Part shown: in pieces, positions 19,454 to 28,519 of the stretch | How positions within the stretch are numbered: the stretch's first letter is position 1 | How the letters are laid out: each line of letters opens with the position of its first letter | DNA from: Opitutia bacterium | Lineage (GTDB): Bacteria; Verrucomicrobiota; Verrucomicrobiia; Opitutales; T3Sed10-336 | Reading direction: 5' to 3' | DNA length: 63,442 nt | Assembly: GCA_003558065.1 (NCBI GenBank) | Contig: PWMU01000014.1 | Location: 1 to 63,442 of the forward strand | The notes under the pieces: model-generated | Databases searched by the model: none | Seen by the model: only the letters and a program-made list of their open reading frames with translations | Told to the model about the DNA's origin: nothing | Position numbers and translations under genes: made by a program

Positions 19454-19551
19454 GAATCAAGAAATACCGGAAATGACGAAACAATCAAACGCGCGACACA
19501 AGCACCGGCGCAATACATTTTTCCGAATTCGTACAATAAGAAAACCCAATA

Positions 19552-20190
19552 ATGAGTGACAATCCTCTATTAATCCTGCTCCTGCTCGGCGCCGCCGGCT
19601 ATGTATTCAAACTCTGGCTGGACGATTACCGCCAGGCGGAACGAGGGGAGCCCCATCCCGGCGAGCTGCCGGGAGCCCGCTCGACCACGCGAACCGCGGT
19701 CTGGGTGGCGATCGCGGGAGCACTGATCATCCTCGGGCTGGAGACGGGCGGGGAATACGCTTTGGATGTTGTTGAAGATCAATCGGAAATCACCGTCCTT
19801 TTCGGACTGGTCATGTTATCCGCCGCGTTCTTCGAGGAACTCATTTTCCGGGGGTACCTGGTTGTCCAGAACCGGGGACGGATCGCGCTGATCACCAGCA
19901 TAATCTTCTTTTCCCTCGTTTTCACCCTCGCGCACCCGTTTCTCTGGGAGTTTGAAACCGGCGAAAGCGGGTGGCGTGTTTGGGAGGGAACCCTGACCCT
20001 CGACTTTTCGATAAAGGCCTGGTTCAGTACCTCGATTGTCTTTGTGAACTCGCTCTGGTTCTACACCGTGCGCTTCTATGCCCTGAACACCACACGGTCC
20101 CTGATTCCCTGCTTCGCCGCCCATCTGTGCAGCAATCTGGGCGTTTTCATCATCAAGGCCATGCAGGGATTCGTCACGGGATGGTGGTAA
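19552..20190 (+). CDS. CPBP-family intramembrane metalloprotease
   Basis: 212 residues with about five hydrophobic segments. Motif 1 of the CPBP (Abi/CAAX protease-like) family is clear: FFEELIFRGYLV with the Glu-Glu pair and Arg. Later His residues (LVFTLAHPFLW and CFAAHLCSNLGV) supply the other conserved positions. Family members include prenyl-protein endopeptidases and bacteriocin self-immunity proteins; the substrate here cannot be inferred. It is single, divergent from the polyprenyl synthase, and followed by about 220 bp in which I see no feature. Confidence 0.85.
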   Translation: MSDNPLLILLLLGAAGYVFKLWLDDYRQAERGEPHPGELPGARSTTRTAVWVAIAGALIILGLETGGEYALDVVEDQSEITVLFGLVMLSAAFFEELIFRGYLVVQNRGRIALITSIIFFSLVFTLAHPFLWEFETGESGWRVWEGTLTLDFSIKAWFSTSIVFVNSLWFYTVRFYALNTTRSLIPCFAAHLCSNLGVFIIKAMQGFVTGWW

Positions 20191-20409
20191 CACCGCCTTT
20201 CATGCCTCTCCCAAGGGCCGCACGCACTTCCGGAAGCGATGAGTCCTCTCCCGGAATAGCGGGCAGAGGGCATGGCTTTCAGTCGTGCCCGCAAGTGGTG
20301 CGGCGATTCTGCGGGCCTCCCGCCGTCCCGACTCCGGGACGGCGAAAAGAATTTCAGGAGGGGGCCGCAGCCGGTCAAAATGAGGAAGGGCCCCACCCAT
20401 CCGGAAACC

Positions 20410-22269
20410 TCAGACGGCTTCTTCCTCGTCCGCTTCTTCGTCTGCCTCCTCATCGTCGGCGGCGTCGACCTCTCCGGTCTCTTCCTCGTCCACGGTATCT
20501 TCGTCAACCGCTTCGTCGACGGTGCCTTCCGTTTCGACGCTTTCCTCTTCGAGGCTCTCGTCGCCGGTGGCTTCGCTGTCGGTGGCCTCTTCCTCGTCGG
20601 TCACCTCTTCGTCGTAACGTTCCTCCACCCTTTCAGCCTCGCTGAATTCCAGGAACTCCCGCATCTGCTTTTCCCGCAGTTCGAGACTTTCCCGGTACTG
20701 TTGATCAAACCGGTCGAGATTCTCAATCAGGTGACGGATCGCCCCGGCAGTATCAACCGTTACGGTAATCGCTCCACCGATCAACAAACGATAATGATCG
20801 TCCACAAAGTCGACGTCCATTTCGGCGTCGAACCTGTCCTTCGAGGGATAAAGGTAAACTTTACCGACCGAAGTGCGAAACTCGCGCAGGATAAGCTCGC
20901 TATCCTCGTCGGCGCGTATCTGTCGGACAAATTCCCGGGCGCCTGACACGCGATTCTCAAACGTTTCCAATGCGGCCGCCAGAGCTTCACGCTGTTCGGC
21001 GTCACCGGGAACAAGTTTAAAAGCGAGCCCCACGATATCATCACCGGTTATGATCGCTCCATTCCGCTCCAGATACCGTCCCTCATAGGGGTCGAAATAT
21101 CGCTCGGGAAGTATACGAAGCTCCAGACTTTCCACCGCCCGCCGCTGTCGCGTCGACTCCGCACCGGGCATATCCAGGTAGACGTGATACCGGTCGTTTA
21201 CCAGCTCGGTCCGCTCCCTTACCATCTCCATCCGGTAGGACTCGTCGACCTCCTCGACGTCCGCTTCCACATCCTCCTCTTCGACCTCCTCTTCGGCCCG
21301 ACCCTCCGGAACCGCCGCAGCAGCTTCCAGAACCGCCTCCTCATGTTGCGGGGCTGCCCCGATCGCTTCGCGGACAATGTCATCCCTGAAATCGGGGGCC
21401 CTCGCGAGTGCCGTCTCCACGACGGCCACCGTCCAGAAAGCTTCCTCTTCGGCAACGCGGCCCACGGAACGCCGTGTTGCAGTCCCCGCGTTGGCAGGAA
21501 ATGCTTCAATCAGCGATTCCACCAACCTCAGTTCACGCTCCAGACGTTCCGGCAACCCACTTTCAGGGTCCTCCAGGTCTTCAAGCACTTCGGCCTCATC
21601 CGGCGCCTCCTCGTCTTCCGGAGCACGGCCGGCTGCCACAAGAATCGCGTCGCGGTGATGCGGCGCAGCTCCGATCGCTTCCTCGACAATCTCATCCTCA
21701 TGTTCCGGCGAAGCCGCCAGCGCGGTTTTGACGACAGTTTGAGCCCAATAAGCCTCTTCGTCCGCCACGCGACCTATCGAGCGTCGAACCGCCATCCCCG
21801 AATTTGCAGGAAACGTCCCGATCAAGGAGTCAACGAGCCTGACTTCGCGCTGCAAACGCGCCGGAAGCTCCTCTTCCCCCCCGGCCGTCTCCCCGGATAC
21901 GTAGTACTCGGGAAAGGCTCCAGCCACCGCGGTCTCGACCGCCTCGCCTCGATCGGGAGCGGCTTTCACAACCGCATCGACAATCTCACGGACCGCTTCG
22001 GAATTCTTCTCCGGCAAGCCTTCGATACCACTCACCGCTATCGCCGCCGCCGATTCGGGAAAACTTTCCGCCAGCGATCCCACAATGGTGGCCGCGTTCT
22101 CCGGGTCGTCGGCCACCGCTTCGGTAACCGACGCAAACCGTTCCTCTCCACGCTCCTCGCTTTCCTGAAGCAACCCTTCGACGGATTCCTCCGCCCGAAT
22201 CCCGACAGCGCCTACCGCCGCTATCGCCGCGATCGCGGCCAAACACTGGATAGTTGGTATTAATTTCAT
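20410..22269 (-). CDS. Secreted acidic repeat protein, last gene of pil-type operon
   Basis: 619 residues, not a family I recognise. There is a signal peptide to about residue 26. Residues 29-120 are Ala/Glu-rich helical hairpins homologous to the N-terminal module of the secretin encoded just upstream. An 84-residue unit then occurs twice (135-218 and 239-322; for example SIGRVADEEAYW against SVGRVAEEEAFW). Residues 345-545 are a non-repeated domain ending in a coiled-coil-like segment, and the last 70 or so residues are almost only Asp, Glu, Val, Thr and Ala. It starts 12 nt after the secretin stop, so it is co-transcribed and probably works in the periplasm with the secretin. Confidence 0.8.
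   Translation of the reverse strand: MKLIPTIQCLAAIAAIAAVGAVGIRAEESVEGLLQESEERGEERFASVTEAVADDPENAATIVGSLAESFPESAAAIAVSGIEGLPEKNSEAVREIVDAVVKAAPDRGEAVETAVAGAFPEYYVSGETAGGEEELPARLQREVRLVDSLIGTFPANSGMAVRRSIGRVADEEAYWAQTVVKTALAASPEHEDEIVEEAIGAAPHHRDAILVAAGRAPEDEEAPDEAEVLEDLEDPESGLPERLERELRLVESLIEAFPANAGTATRRSVGRVAEEEAFWTVAVVETALARAPDFRDDIVREAIGAAPQHEEAVLEAAAAVPEGRAEEEVEEEDVEADVEEVDESYRMEMVRERTELVNDRYHVYLDMPGAESTRQRRAVESLELRILPERYFDPYEGRYLERNGAIITGDDIVGLAFKLVPGDAEQREALAAALETFENRVSGAREFVRQIRADEDSELILREFRTSVGKVYLYPSKDRFDAEMDVDFVDDHYRLLIGGAITVTVDTAGAIRHLIENLDRFDQQYRESLELREKQMREFLEFSEAERVEERYDEEVTDEEEATDSEATGDESLEEESVETEGTVDEAVDEDTVDEEETGEVDAADDEEADEEADEEEAV
21304..21867 (-). repeat. Two-copy 84-codon protein repeat
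   Basis: Copy 1 is 21616-21867 (residues 135-218) and copy 2 is 21304-21555 (residues 239-322) of the acidic repeat protein. They are colinear without gaps and separated by a 20-residue acidic linker. The shared core includes EAIGAAPxH and (V/I)GRVAxEEAxW. Confidence 0.85.
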
Positions 22270-22281
22270 GGTCCCCTTCTT

Positions 22282-24543
22282 TTACCTGCGTTGACGAGGA
22301 CCGGTGCGAGCGCCCCGGTTTTCCCTAACTCCCTCAGGATCATCCCGCTCCAAATCCTGCATCATCTGCCGGACCTGCGCCTGTTGTTGCTCGCTGCGCC
22401 AGCGTGACAGTTCTTCGAGATACCGGTCCTCCTCCTCCGTCCGCGGGAATTGCGACCCCTGAATATCACGATGCGAAAGGTCCATTTCCAGCATCCGGCG
22501 TTCGTCGATATAATCGGTGTAGTTATGCCGGTTCGGATCGGTGATCGTCGCCGTTATAAAGATGATCTGATCTTTCTTGAGCTGGTCGGTGGAATCGCTC
22601 CTGAACAGGCGCCCGATTACCGGAATATCCCCGAGCAAAGGCACCTTGCTTTCGGTTGTGATCGAATCCTCGTCCGCCAAACCGCTCATAGCGAGCGTTT
22701 GCCCGCTCTTAACCATCACGTTGGTCTCGACCGAGCGCTGGCGAATGGTGGGAACAATTTGTACATTCTCTCCGCCGCCCAGGACCTGTTGTCCAACGAC
22801 GTTGTTGATCTCGGGACGGGCAGCCAGGTTGATCAAGTCGCCGCCGCTGATTGTCGGCGTCACCGTCAGCATGATTCCGGGAAGCGGATCGAGAAGAATC
22901 GGCTCTTCAAAGGATTGCCGAAAGGGATCCCCCGGCTGGCCCGTACCCATAACCGTCGAGGCTCCGTCGCGGTACATGTGGTCGATCACCTGGATCTCCG
23001 CCCGTTCGGCATTCATGGTCACCACGGTCGGGCTGGCCGTCAACCGGGCGTCCGTCTCCCGCTGCAAGGCGGTCAGAACCGCATTGAATTCCGATGCCGA
23101 AAAGATCGCTTCCGAATGACGGGCGGTACCCACCGATTCCATCAGGTCACTGAAGCCCGGGTCGGCCTGTCCTCGCATGCGTTCCCACCGGTGGGTCGCC
23201 GGACCGGCTGAGACGTCCACACCGTCCTCCAGCGATTCCCATCTCACGCCGAGCTCACGGGCGTCGGTATCCGATACCTCGATGAACATGGCTTCGATCA
23301 AAACCTGCTGGGCGGGCTGGTCAAGCCGCTCGACCATGCTCTGAACTTCCCGCATCCTACCTTCCTCCGCGGTCACGATTAAAACATTGGTGCCGCTGTC
23401 CACCTGGACCTGCTGGACACCGGAAAGGTTGGAAACCAATTCCGCGATGTCCGACGCAGGCGGATACTTCACCTGAATGACCCGCGTGGACGGAGGAACC
23501 GCTTCGATCCGCTCCAGGGTTTCAACCCGAACGATGTCATCTCTATCGATGTAACCGTACCCGATCTGGGAAAGGGAGACATCGAAAACCTGTTCCCAGC
23601 CGATATTGCGCAGCCGCACCGTGGCGGTCGCCTCGGCCCCAACCGTCATAAAATCCTGCGGAATCACCACATTGATGTCGGCCTCCGAAGATACCCGAGA
23701 TATAATATCCGCAATCGCAACGTTCTCGAAGTTCACCGTCATGGTCCCGTCATCGTGCAACGTAACCTGGTCGTCCGGCACGCCCACATCGACGTAATCA
23801 TCGCGAACGACCTGTATAATCCCCTCTTCTTCGATATAAGTGTATCCCGTCGGTGACAGCACGATATCAAAGACCTGGTGCCAGGTAACATCCCTCAACT
23901 GCACCGATGCCTGCCCGGTCAACTCCTCGGGAATCACCAGGTTCAGCTCATAGAGATCCGCCACGCTGCGGAGGATGCTCCGGATGTTCGTATCCGGAAA
24001 ATCGACCGAGATCGTTTCGAGTTCTTCATCCTCGATCTCCACATACTCTTGTCTCACCGCCTCGTCGAGCTCTTCATCCACCTGCAACGGCTCCTCCATC
24101 GACTCTTCATCAGCAAGCTCGCGCAGCGCTTCGCTGGCGGCGGCGCGAATCGCTTCCTCCTGCTCCGGCGCCGCTTCCACCGCGCTCTCAACGATAGGCT
24201 GCATCGACACGGGCGCGGCCTTCACCGCTGCCAGGACGACTCCCGGAGCGCCCTCCGGATCCGCCACTCCCGACAGAATACTGCGCACGATTACAGCAGC
24301 CGATTCCGGATGTTCACGACTCAAGTCTGCGGCAAACTCCTCCGCACGTTCCGGCTCCTCGGCCACCGCGTCGCTTACATAATCATAATGAGTCGCATCG
24401 CCCGGTTCCTCGGCCAATCTCTCCAACAACGTGTCAACGGACACGGACTCAGCAGGCGGCGTTTCGTCTGCCGAAAGAGGCAGAGCCAAAATCGCGCCGG
24501 CACACACACACAGCAACCATTGCCTGGGGTTCATTAATTTCAT
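22282..24543 (-). CDS. pilQ: Secretin (PilQ/GspD family) with extra N-terminal module
   Basis: 753 residues. The signal peptide runs to about 25. Residues 33-140 are helical hairpins (HPESAAVIVRSIL, VESAVEAAPEQEEAI) absent from ordinary secretins but shared with the next gene's product. Residues 175-245 and 270-340 are two copies of a secretin/TonB N-terminal domain (WHQVFDIVLSPTGYTYI and WEQVFDVSLSQIGYGYI). An N1-type domain follows (NVLIVTAEEGRMREVQSMV), then the secretin core (QVLIEAMFIEVSD to SGLADEDSI and VPLLGDIPVIGRLFRS). It should form the outer-membrane ring for a type IV pilus or type II-like system; PilMNO context favours a pilus. No PilP-sized lipoprotein with a Cys precedes it, but a small exported protein does. 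Confidence 0.93.
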   Translation of the reverse strand: MKLMNPRQWLLCVCAGAILALPLSADETPPAESVSVDTLLERLAEEPGDATHYDYVSDAVAEEPERAEEFAADLSREHPESAAVIVRSILSGVADPEGAPGVVLAAVKAAPVSMQPIVESAVEAAPEQEEAIRAAASEALRELADEESMEEPLQVDEELDEAVRQEYVEIEDEELETISVDFPDTNIRSILRSVADLYELNLVIPEELTGQASVQLRDVTWHQVFDIVLSPTGYTYIEEEGIIQVVRDDYVDVGVPDDQVTLHDDGTMTVNFENVAIADIISRVSSEADINVVIPQDFMTVGAEATATVRLRNIGWEQVFDVSLSQIGYGYIDRDDIVRVETLERIEAVPPSTRVIQVKYPPASDIAELVSNLSGVQQVQVDSGTNVLIVTAEEGRMREVQSMVERLDQPAQQVLIEAMFIEVSDTDARELGVRWESLEDGVDVSAGPATHRWERMRGQADPGFSDLMESVGTARHSEAIFSASEFNAVLTALQRETDARLTASPTVVTMNAERAEIQVIDHMYRDGASTVMGTGQPGDPFRQSFEEPILLDPLPGIMLTVTPTISGGDLINLAARPEINNVVGQQVLGGGENVQIVPTIRQRSVETNVMVKSGQTLAMSGLADEDSITTESKVPLLGDIPVIGRLFRSDSTDQLKKDQIIFITATITDPNRHNYTDYIDERRMLEMDLSHRDIQGSQFPRTEEEDRYLEELSRWRSEQQQAQVRQMMQDLERDDPEGVRENRGARTGPRQRR

Positions 24544-24555
24544 TTTATTTATGAG

Positions 24556-24990
24556 TTAAAGGTTTCTTTCAAGTTCCTCATCGTTCAGCCGAAGAGTGAA
24601 AGAGGAGGCCGTAATCTCCACTACCAACACCTCGTAAGCACGTCCTTCGTATTCAACAACCAGATATTCCCCGGCACCAACCGGCCGGCCTTCAAGGAGC
24701 AGAAAACGCCTCCCTCGCATCGTAATCGTCCCGTCCGGCGACAACCTTTGAGCGATATCAGCCAATCGGCCCACCACGTCTTCAGTAACCTCTTCCATTC
24801 GGGGATGAAATGGATGGGCAACCCCTCCCTCTATGAGTGTTTCAAGCGAAGGCACCTCCGGTTCCACCAGCGAGCGCGCCGACGCCAAAAACTCCTCCCT
24901 GCTTTCAGGAGACGCCACCTGGGCGACAGCCCCGGCAAACGGCCCCAAAAACAACCCACACACGCAACATATATTGAAAAATTTTTTCAT
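24556..24990 (-). CDS. Small exported protein, PilP-like position
   Basis: 144 residues. It has a signal peptide to about residue 23 (ending GAVAQ) and no lipobox. The C-terminal half is beta-rich (RPVGAGEYLVVEYEGRAY, VVEITASSFTLRLNDEE), reminiscent of the small beta domain of PilP/GspC that links the inner-membrane PilNO complex to the secretin. It starts inside the pilO-like stop (4-nt ATGA overlap) and lies 12 nt before the secretin gene. Position and fold suggest a PilP analogue; sequence homology alone does not establish this. Confidence 0.7.
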   Translation of the reverse strand: MKKFFNICCVCGLFLGPFAGAVAQVASPESREEFLASARSLVEPEVPSLETLIEGGVAHPFHPRMEEVTEDVVGRLADIAQRLSPDGTITMRGRRFLLLEGRPVGAGEYLVVEYEGRAYEVLVVEITASSFTLRLNDEELERNL

Positions 24991-25547
24991 GGCCGCCCAA
25001 GAAGCTCCAATCTGATTGCCAGGCTCAAGAGCGTCGATTCCGTCTGCCGTGCCCGGATAATCTCAAAGTTTCTGATACGCACAAAATGCACTCCGTTCTC
25101 GATCGTATGTATAAAGGAAATAATGTCCCGAAATTCTCCCTCGACCGACATTTCGTATGGCACCGACACATACACTCGCTCATCTTCATTATCTCCCGCC
25201 GCCGGCACACCTCGTTGATCCAGTGATGCAATACGTACTCCGGTTTCAGACTCCAGCCGATAAAAGTATTGAAGATTGCGGGCAAGTTCCGAGGGGCGTA
25301 TCAGACGAGTGTCGACATCCTGCGTTATCGAGCGCAAAGAGTCAAGATGCCGGCTGAGGTTTGACGAATTTTTGATGTTCTCATCAATCCGCTCCCCTTC
25401 CGCGGACACACGATCAAGGTCGCGCCTCACATCCGCCAGAGTCCCTCCGCGAACAAATATCGCCGCCGCCAAACCAATTGACAGCACCGCACAGACGAGA
25501 ATTACCGGATGTTCTCTAAACTTGGCTATAAGTACGTTAAGATTCAT
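24987..25547 (-). CDS. pilO: PilO-like pilus assembly protein
   Basis: 186 residues: a short cytoplasmic start, one membrane segment (HPVILVCAVLSIGLAAAIFV, 13-32), a coiled coil to about residue 75 and a ferredoxin-like C-terminal domain (VPYEMSVEGEFRDIISFIH, FVRIRNFEIIRA) characteristic of PilO/GspM. It forms a heterodimer with PilN in the inner membrane. It lies between the pilN-like gene (18 nt spacing) and the small PilP-position gene (overlap). Confidence 0.85.
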   Translation of the reverse strand: MNLNVLIAKFREHPVILVCAVLSIGLAAAIFVRGGTLADVRRDLDRVSAEGERIDENIKNSSNLSRHLDSLRSITQDVDTRLIRPSELARNLQYFYRLESETGVRIASLDQRGVPAAGDNEDERVYVSVPYEMSVEGEFRDIISFIHTIENGVHFVRIRNFEIIRARQTESTLLSLAIRLELLGRP

Positions 25548-25565
25548 CTAAAAACCTGTTGCCGC

Positions 25566-26174
25566 CTAATCCTCACTGAGGCTCAAGGCGAAACTGAATG
25601 ACAACGTATCCGCTTCCGGGTTTCGCGTAACCGACGTCACGTCCACGTCCCGCACCACGGCCGAAAAGTATTCATCCTCCCCGAACAGGGCTTCGTAACC
25701 GGAAATAATATCGGTCGCCTCTTCCGAAATCCCGAGCACCCGCCCGACAAGCGTCAACCGCCGCCGCCCATCTTCAACCCGGTGGGTTATTCTTGTCAGA
25801 ACGATCCGCTCGGGCAGTGTCCCGGCGAGTTGCCCCAACAGCTCGGAAGCCACAACCGGCGAGCGAAAAAAGGCGGCCGCCTGCTCGAACTGTTCTCGCT
25901 CGGCATCGAACTCCCGGCTGAGTTCGACGGCCTCTTCACTTTGAGGACGCCTTTCTTCTATACGGGTCTCCCATGAATCCACTTGCTCCTTGATATTGCG
26001 GAGTTCGTATTCACGGGACACAAACACAATCAAGAGCGCGCAAGTAATAACAAAAGCGCAAACATTCAGAAAGAAAGAAGTGCGCACTACCTTGACGTCA
26101 GGAAGCGCTGCCGGATTGCGGAATTCCGGATGCCAGCACAAAGGTGTTCGGGAATCTCCTTTACTTCTTTTCAT
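25566..26174 (-). CDS. pilN: PilN-like pilus assembly protein
   Basis: 202 residues: a cytoplasmic N-terminus of about 30 residues that should contact PilM, one membrane segment (FFLNVCAFVITCALLIVFV, 34-52), a coiled coil around 55-105 and a PilN/GspL-type periplasmic domain (LAGTLPERIVLTRITHRVEDG, RRLTLVGRV). Its start lies 14 nt inside the pilM-like gene's 3' end, which implies coupled translation. The conserved PilN N-terminal INLLP motif is not evident (it reads WHPEFRNPAALPD), so the assignment rests on topology, order and the periplasmic domain. Confidence 0.82.
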   Translation of the reverse strand: MKRSKGDSRTPLCWHPEFRNPAALPDVKVVRTSFFLNVCAFVITCALLIVFVSREYELRNIKEQVDSWETRIEERRPQSEEAVELSREFDAEREQFEQAAAFFRSPVVASELLGQLAGTLPERIVLTRITHRVEDGRRRLTLVGRVLGISEEATDIISGYEALFGEDEYFSAVVRDVDVTSVTRNPEADTLSFSFALSLSED

Positions 26175-27201
26175 TCTCGGGAATTTTTGCCTCGATCATT
26201 AGCCCAAAGAGCCCAAGCCAATGCGATGGGATGTTTTCCGTATTCAATTCGGAGCCCAGCAGAATACCGTTATGTTCGAGCCATTCGGGATACGTGATCA
26301 CGAACGGATCAACATTCAGTGTTTTTGCAAAGGTTTTGTTCAACCAGGAAAGCTGAAGAGGAGTTCTCGCGCAAAACACCTGCCCGATAGACAGGCCGGT
26401 CTGGACCTCGTAAAACCCGATATTGGATTGGAGTTCGCGTAGCAGCCGGTCCACCAGCCGGGGCCCCATTTCCTTGAAGTCGAATGAATCGGAATAGAAA
26501 AGGCGCTGGGCGGCAGCCTCGTCTTTGAGCCCCAGATCCCGCTGGACAACGGCTATCATTGAATGAAGGCCGTGCGGGATAACCCGTACCGAATCCACGG
26601 CTCCCCCATTGATCACAATGACCCTGGTTTCCTTCTGGCCGATTTCCAGAACCAGCGTCGGGTACTCCACCGCGGCAAACCTGTGGTAATCGACGAGTGC
26701 GCCGATAGTGGCAATGCTTCCGATCTCAAGCCGGTCGGGGAAGACCCCGTAATCGAGCAATTCCTGCTGAGCGTCACCCAACTCTGACGTCGGGCCGCCA
26801 CCAATGAAGAATTCCTTCTCCATGAGACTGCCGACATCGGCCGGAGCACCGGTACGCGGGTTCAGGACAGCGAGTGTGTAGGCATTCGGATCGATGTTGA
26901 ATTCAGCCTTTACCCTGTCCTCCAAATAACGGGGATCCCGCGCTTTCCGGGGCTCATCCATGATAATTTTACCGAGGACTCTACCGCGGGGATAGACTCC
27001 GCAACGCGCCCGAGTGTACCCACTGCTTCCGGAAGATTTACCGTTGCTCTCGATAAGTTTCTGGATTTCCTCGTTGTCGCCGGCCGGTGCCTCCTTGATT
27101 TCCTCCACAGTCATGGGATGTCCATATCCGGAAGTGCGGGCCATCAGGAAACTCACATCGGAGTGTTCGACAAAAAAGGCGCTGTGTTTGGACGCTGACA
27201 T
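26161..27201 (-). CDS. pilM: PilM-like actin-fold protein
   Basis: 346 residues from the ATG at 27201 with AAGGG upstream; the frame continues to 27396 but without homology. Actin/FtsA-fold segments are recognisable: VLEIGQKETRVIVINGG (phosphate-binding strand), PHGLHSMIAVVQRDLGL and LLRELQSNIGFYEVQTG. PilM binds the PilN N-terminus under the inner membrane. Compared with classic PilM the N-terminal half is divergent and carries a long Gly/Ser/Glu-rich loop (about residues 25-70). First gene of a five- or six-gene leftward operon. Confidence 0.82.
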   Translation of the reverse strand: MSASKHSAFFVEHSDVSFLMARTSGYGHPMTVEEIKEAPAGDNEEIQKLIESNGKSSGSSGYTRARCGVYPRGRVLGKIIMDEPRKARDPRYLEDRVKAEFNIDPNAYTLAVLNPRTGAPADVGSLMEKEFFIGGGPTSELGDAQQELLDYGVFPDRLEIGSIATIGALVDYHRFAAVEYPTLVLEIGQKETRVIVINGGAVDSVRVIPHGLHSMIAVVQRDLGLKDEAAAQRLFYSDSFDFKEMGPRLVDRLLRELQSNIGFYEVQTGLSIGQVFCARTPLQLSWLNKTFAKTLNVDPFVITYPEWLEHNGILLGSELNTENIPSHWLGLFGLMIEAKIPENEKK

Positions 27202-27404
27202 AGAAATGAACCCTTGTTTTACAAGGCATCCCCCCCTGCAAAGCAATACGTAAATGCCATAATGATCCAAGTTTACAGTTTTTTTAGAGCAAAACCTTAG
27301 GGTTGTTTCAGAAGGTCGGATGATAATCTTTTGCCCGTTTATCAAGGAGGCATTGATCAAAAAGGAGATGCAATTTCTTTCCAGCGGGTATATCATTCAA
27401 CCCT

Positions 27405-28274
27405 ATGCGATACTCATTTTTTCCCCGGTCCGTACGACTTATAATCCTCATTGGCGTTCTTCTCACGGCCCAAAGCTCGATCACCGCGGCGCCGTTTCTT
27501 TGGGAAATCGAAAAAGAGGGCCGGACCAGCCATATGTTCGGGACAATCCATTCTTCGCACTCCATGGTACGCGATCTGCCCGATCCGGTAACCGAAGCCC
27601 TTGCGGCGTCCGAAGTATTCCTCCCTGAACTGGAGCTTTCCCCGGAGAATGTGGGCAGGATGCTGGCAGCGGTGTTCGACTGGGAAGGCTCCCGGCTGGA
27701 AGAACGCCTGCCGGATGAACTTCGTGAACGCGTACGACGCACAACGCGGAGATTGGGCCTGCCCGATCTGATGCTGCGCAATATCTCCTTTGAGATGCTC
27801 CCCTTCTTTTTGGCTCAACCTCCGGGCGGGAATTTCAATCAGATCGTGGATGTACAACTCTATCGTGCCGCCAACGAACACGGCCTGGAGATTGTCCCCC
27901 TGGAAACCCTGGAAGAACAGATGGACGTTTTCCAGAACCTCGACGAGGCGACCACTCTTGAGTTGATCCGCGATGCGCTGGACGAGGCCGAAAGCGGCTA
28001 TCCTTCCTACAGGAAACTCGTCGGGTTGTATGCCTCCGGGGACGAAAAGGCCGCCTACTCTCTACTTCAGGAGCTCAAGCAGGACACGCCGGAAGCTTTC
28101 CGGGACGCGTTGTTTTCGGACCGGAATCGCACCATGATTGAACGCGCGCGTCCCCACCTCGAACAGGGCAACGCGTTCATTGCGGTCGGGCTCGGTCATT
28201 TTCTGGGCGAAACCGGGATCATAACCCTGCTCCGGAATGAGGGGTATGAGGTTCGGCGGGTTGAGCGGGATTAG
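27405..28274 (+). CDS. TraB/GumN family protein
   Basis: 289 residues. The signal peptide ends around residue 29 (SITAA). The family core follows: PFLWEIEKEGRTSHMFGTIH with the GxxH motif, LPELELSP with conserved acidic residues, and the C-terminal VGLGHFLGETGIITLL with the second G-x-x-H. The fold is shared with TIKI metalloproteases, so a periplasmic metal-dependent protease is possible, but most bacterial members are uncharacterised. It is divergent from the pil operon with about 200 bp between. Confidence 0.88.
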   Translation: MRYSFFPRSVRLIILIGVLLTAQSSITAAPFLWEIEKEGRTSHMFGTIHSSHSMVRDLPDPVTEALAASEVFLPELELSPENVGRMLAAVFDWEGSRLEERLPDELRERVRRTTRRLGLPDLMLRNISFEMLPFFLAQPPGGNFNQIVDVQLYRAANEHGLEIVPLETLEEQMDVFQNLDEATTLELIRDALDEAESGYPSYRKLVGLYASGDEKAAYSLLQELKQDTPEAFRDALFSDRNRTMIERARPHLEQGNAFIAVGLGHFLGETGIITLLRNEGYEVRRVERD

Positions 28275-28519
28275 CATCCCGCCCCAACGAAAGACAGGCC
28301 CGGCTTCCGCGTTTCAGGTCTCAGTCATAACGTCCCGCGAACCGTTCCCGGGCCAAAAGCCTGCGGCGGTTGGGAGAACACCGCAAAGAAACGAGAAGCC
28401 CTTCACGCCTTTCCTCACGGCTCCCGGGCCGGGATATCCCGGCTTGCGCACGGCACCAAAAAACCGATTGCCCCCCTCAACGCGGGGGAAAGCGCAGGAC
28501 CAACGACGCTCCGGGCCTG

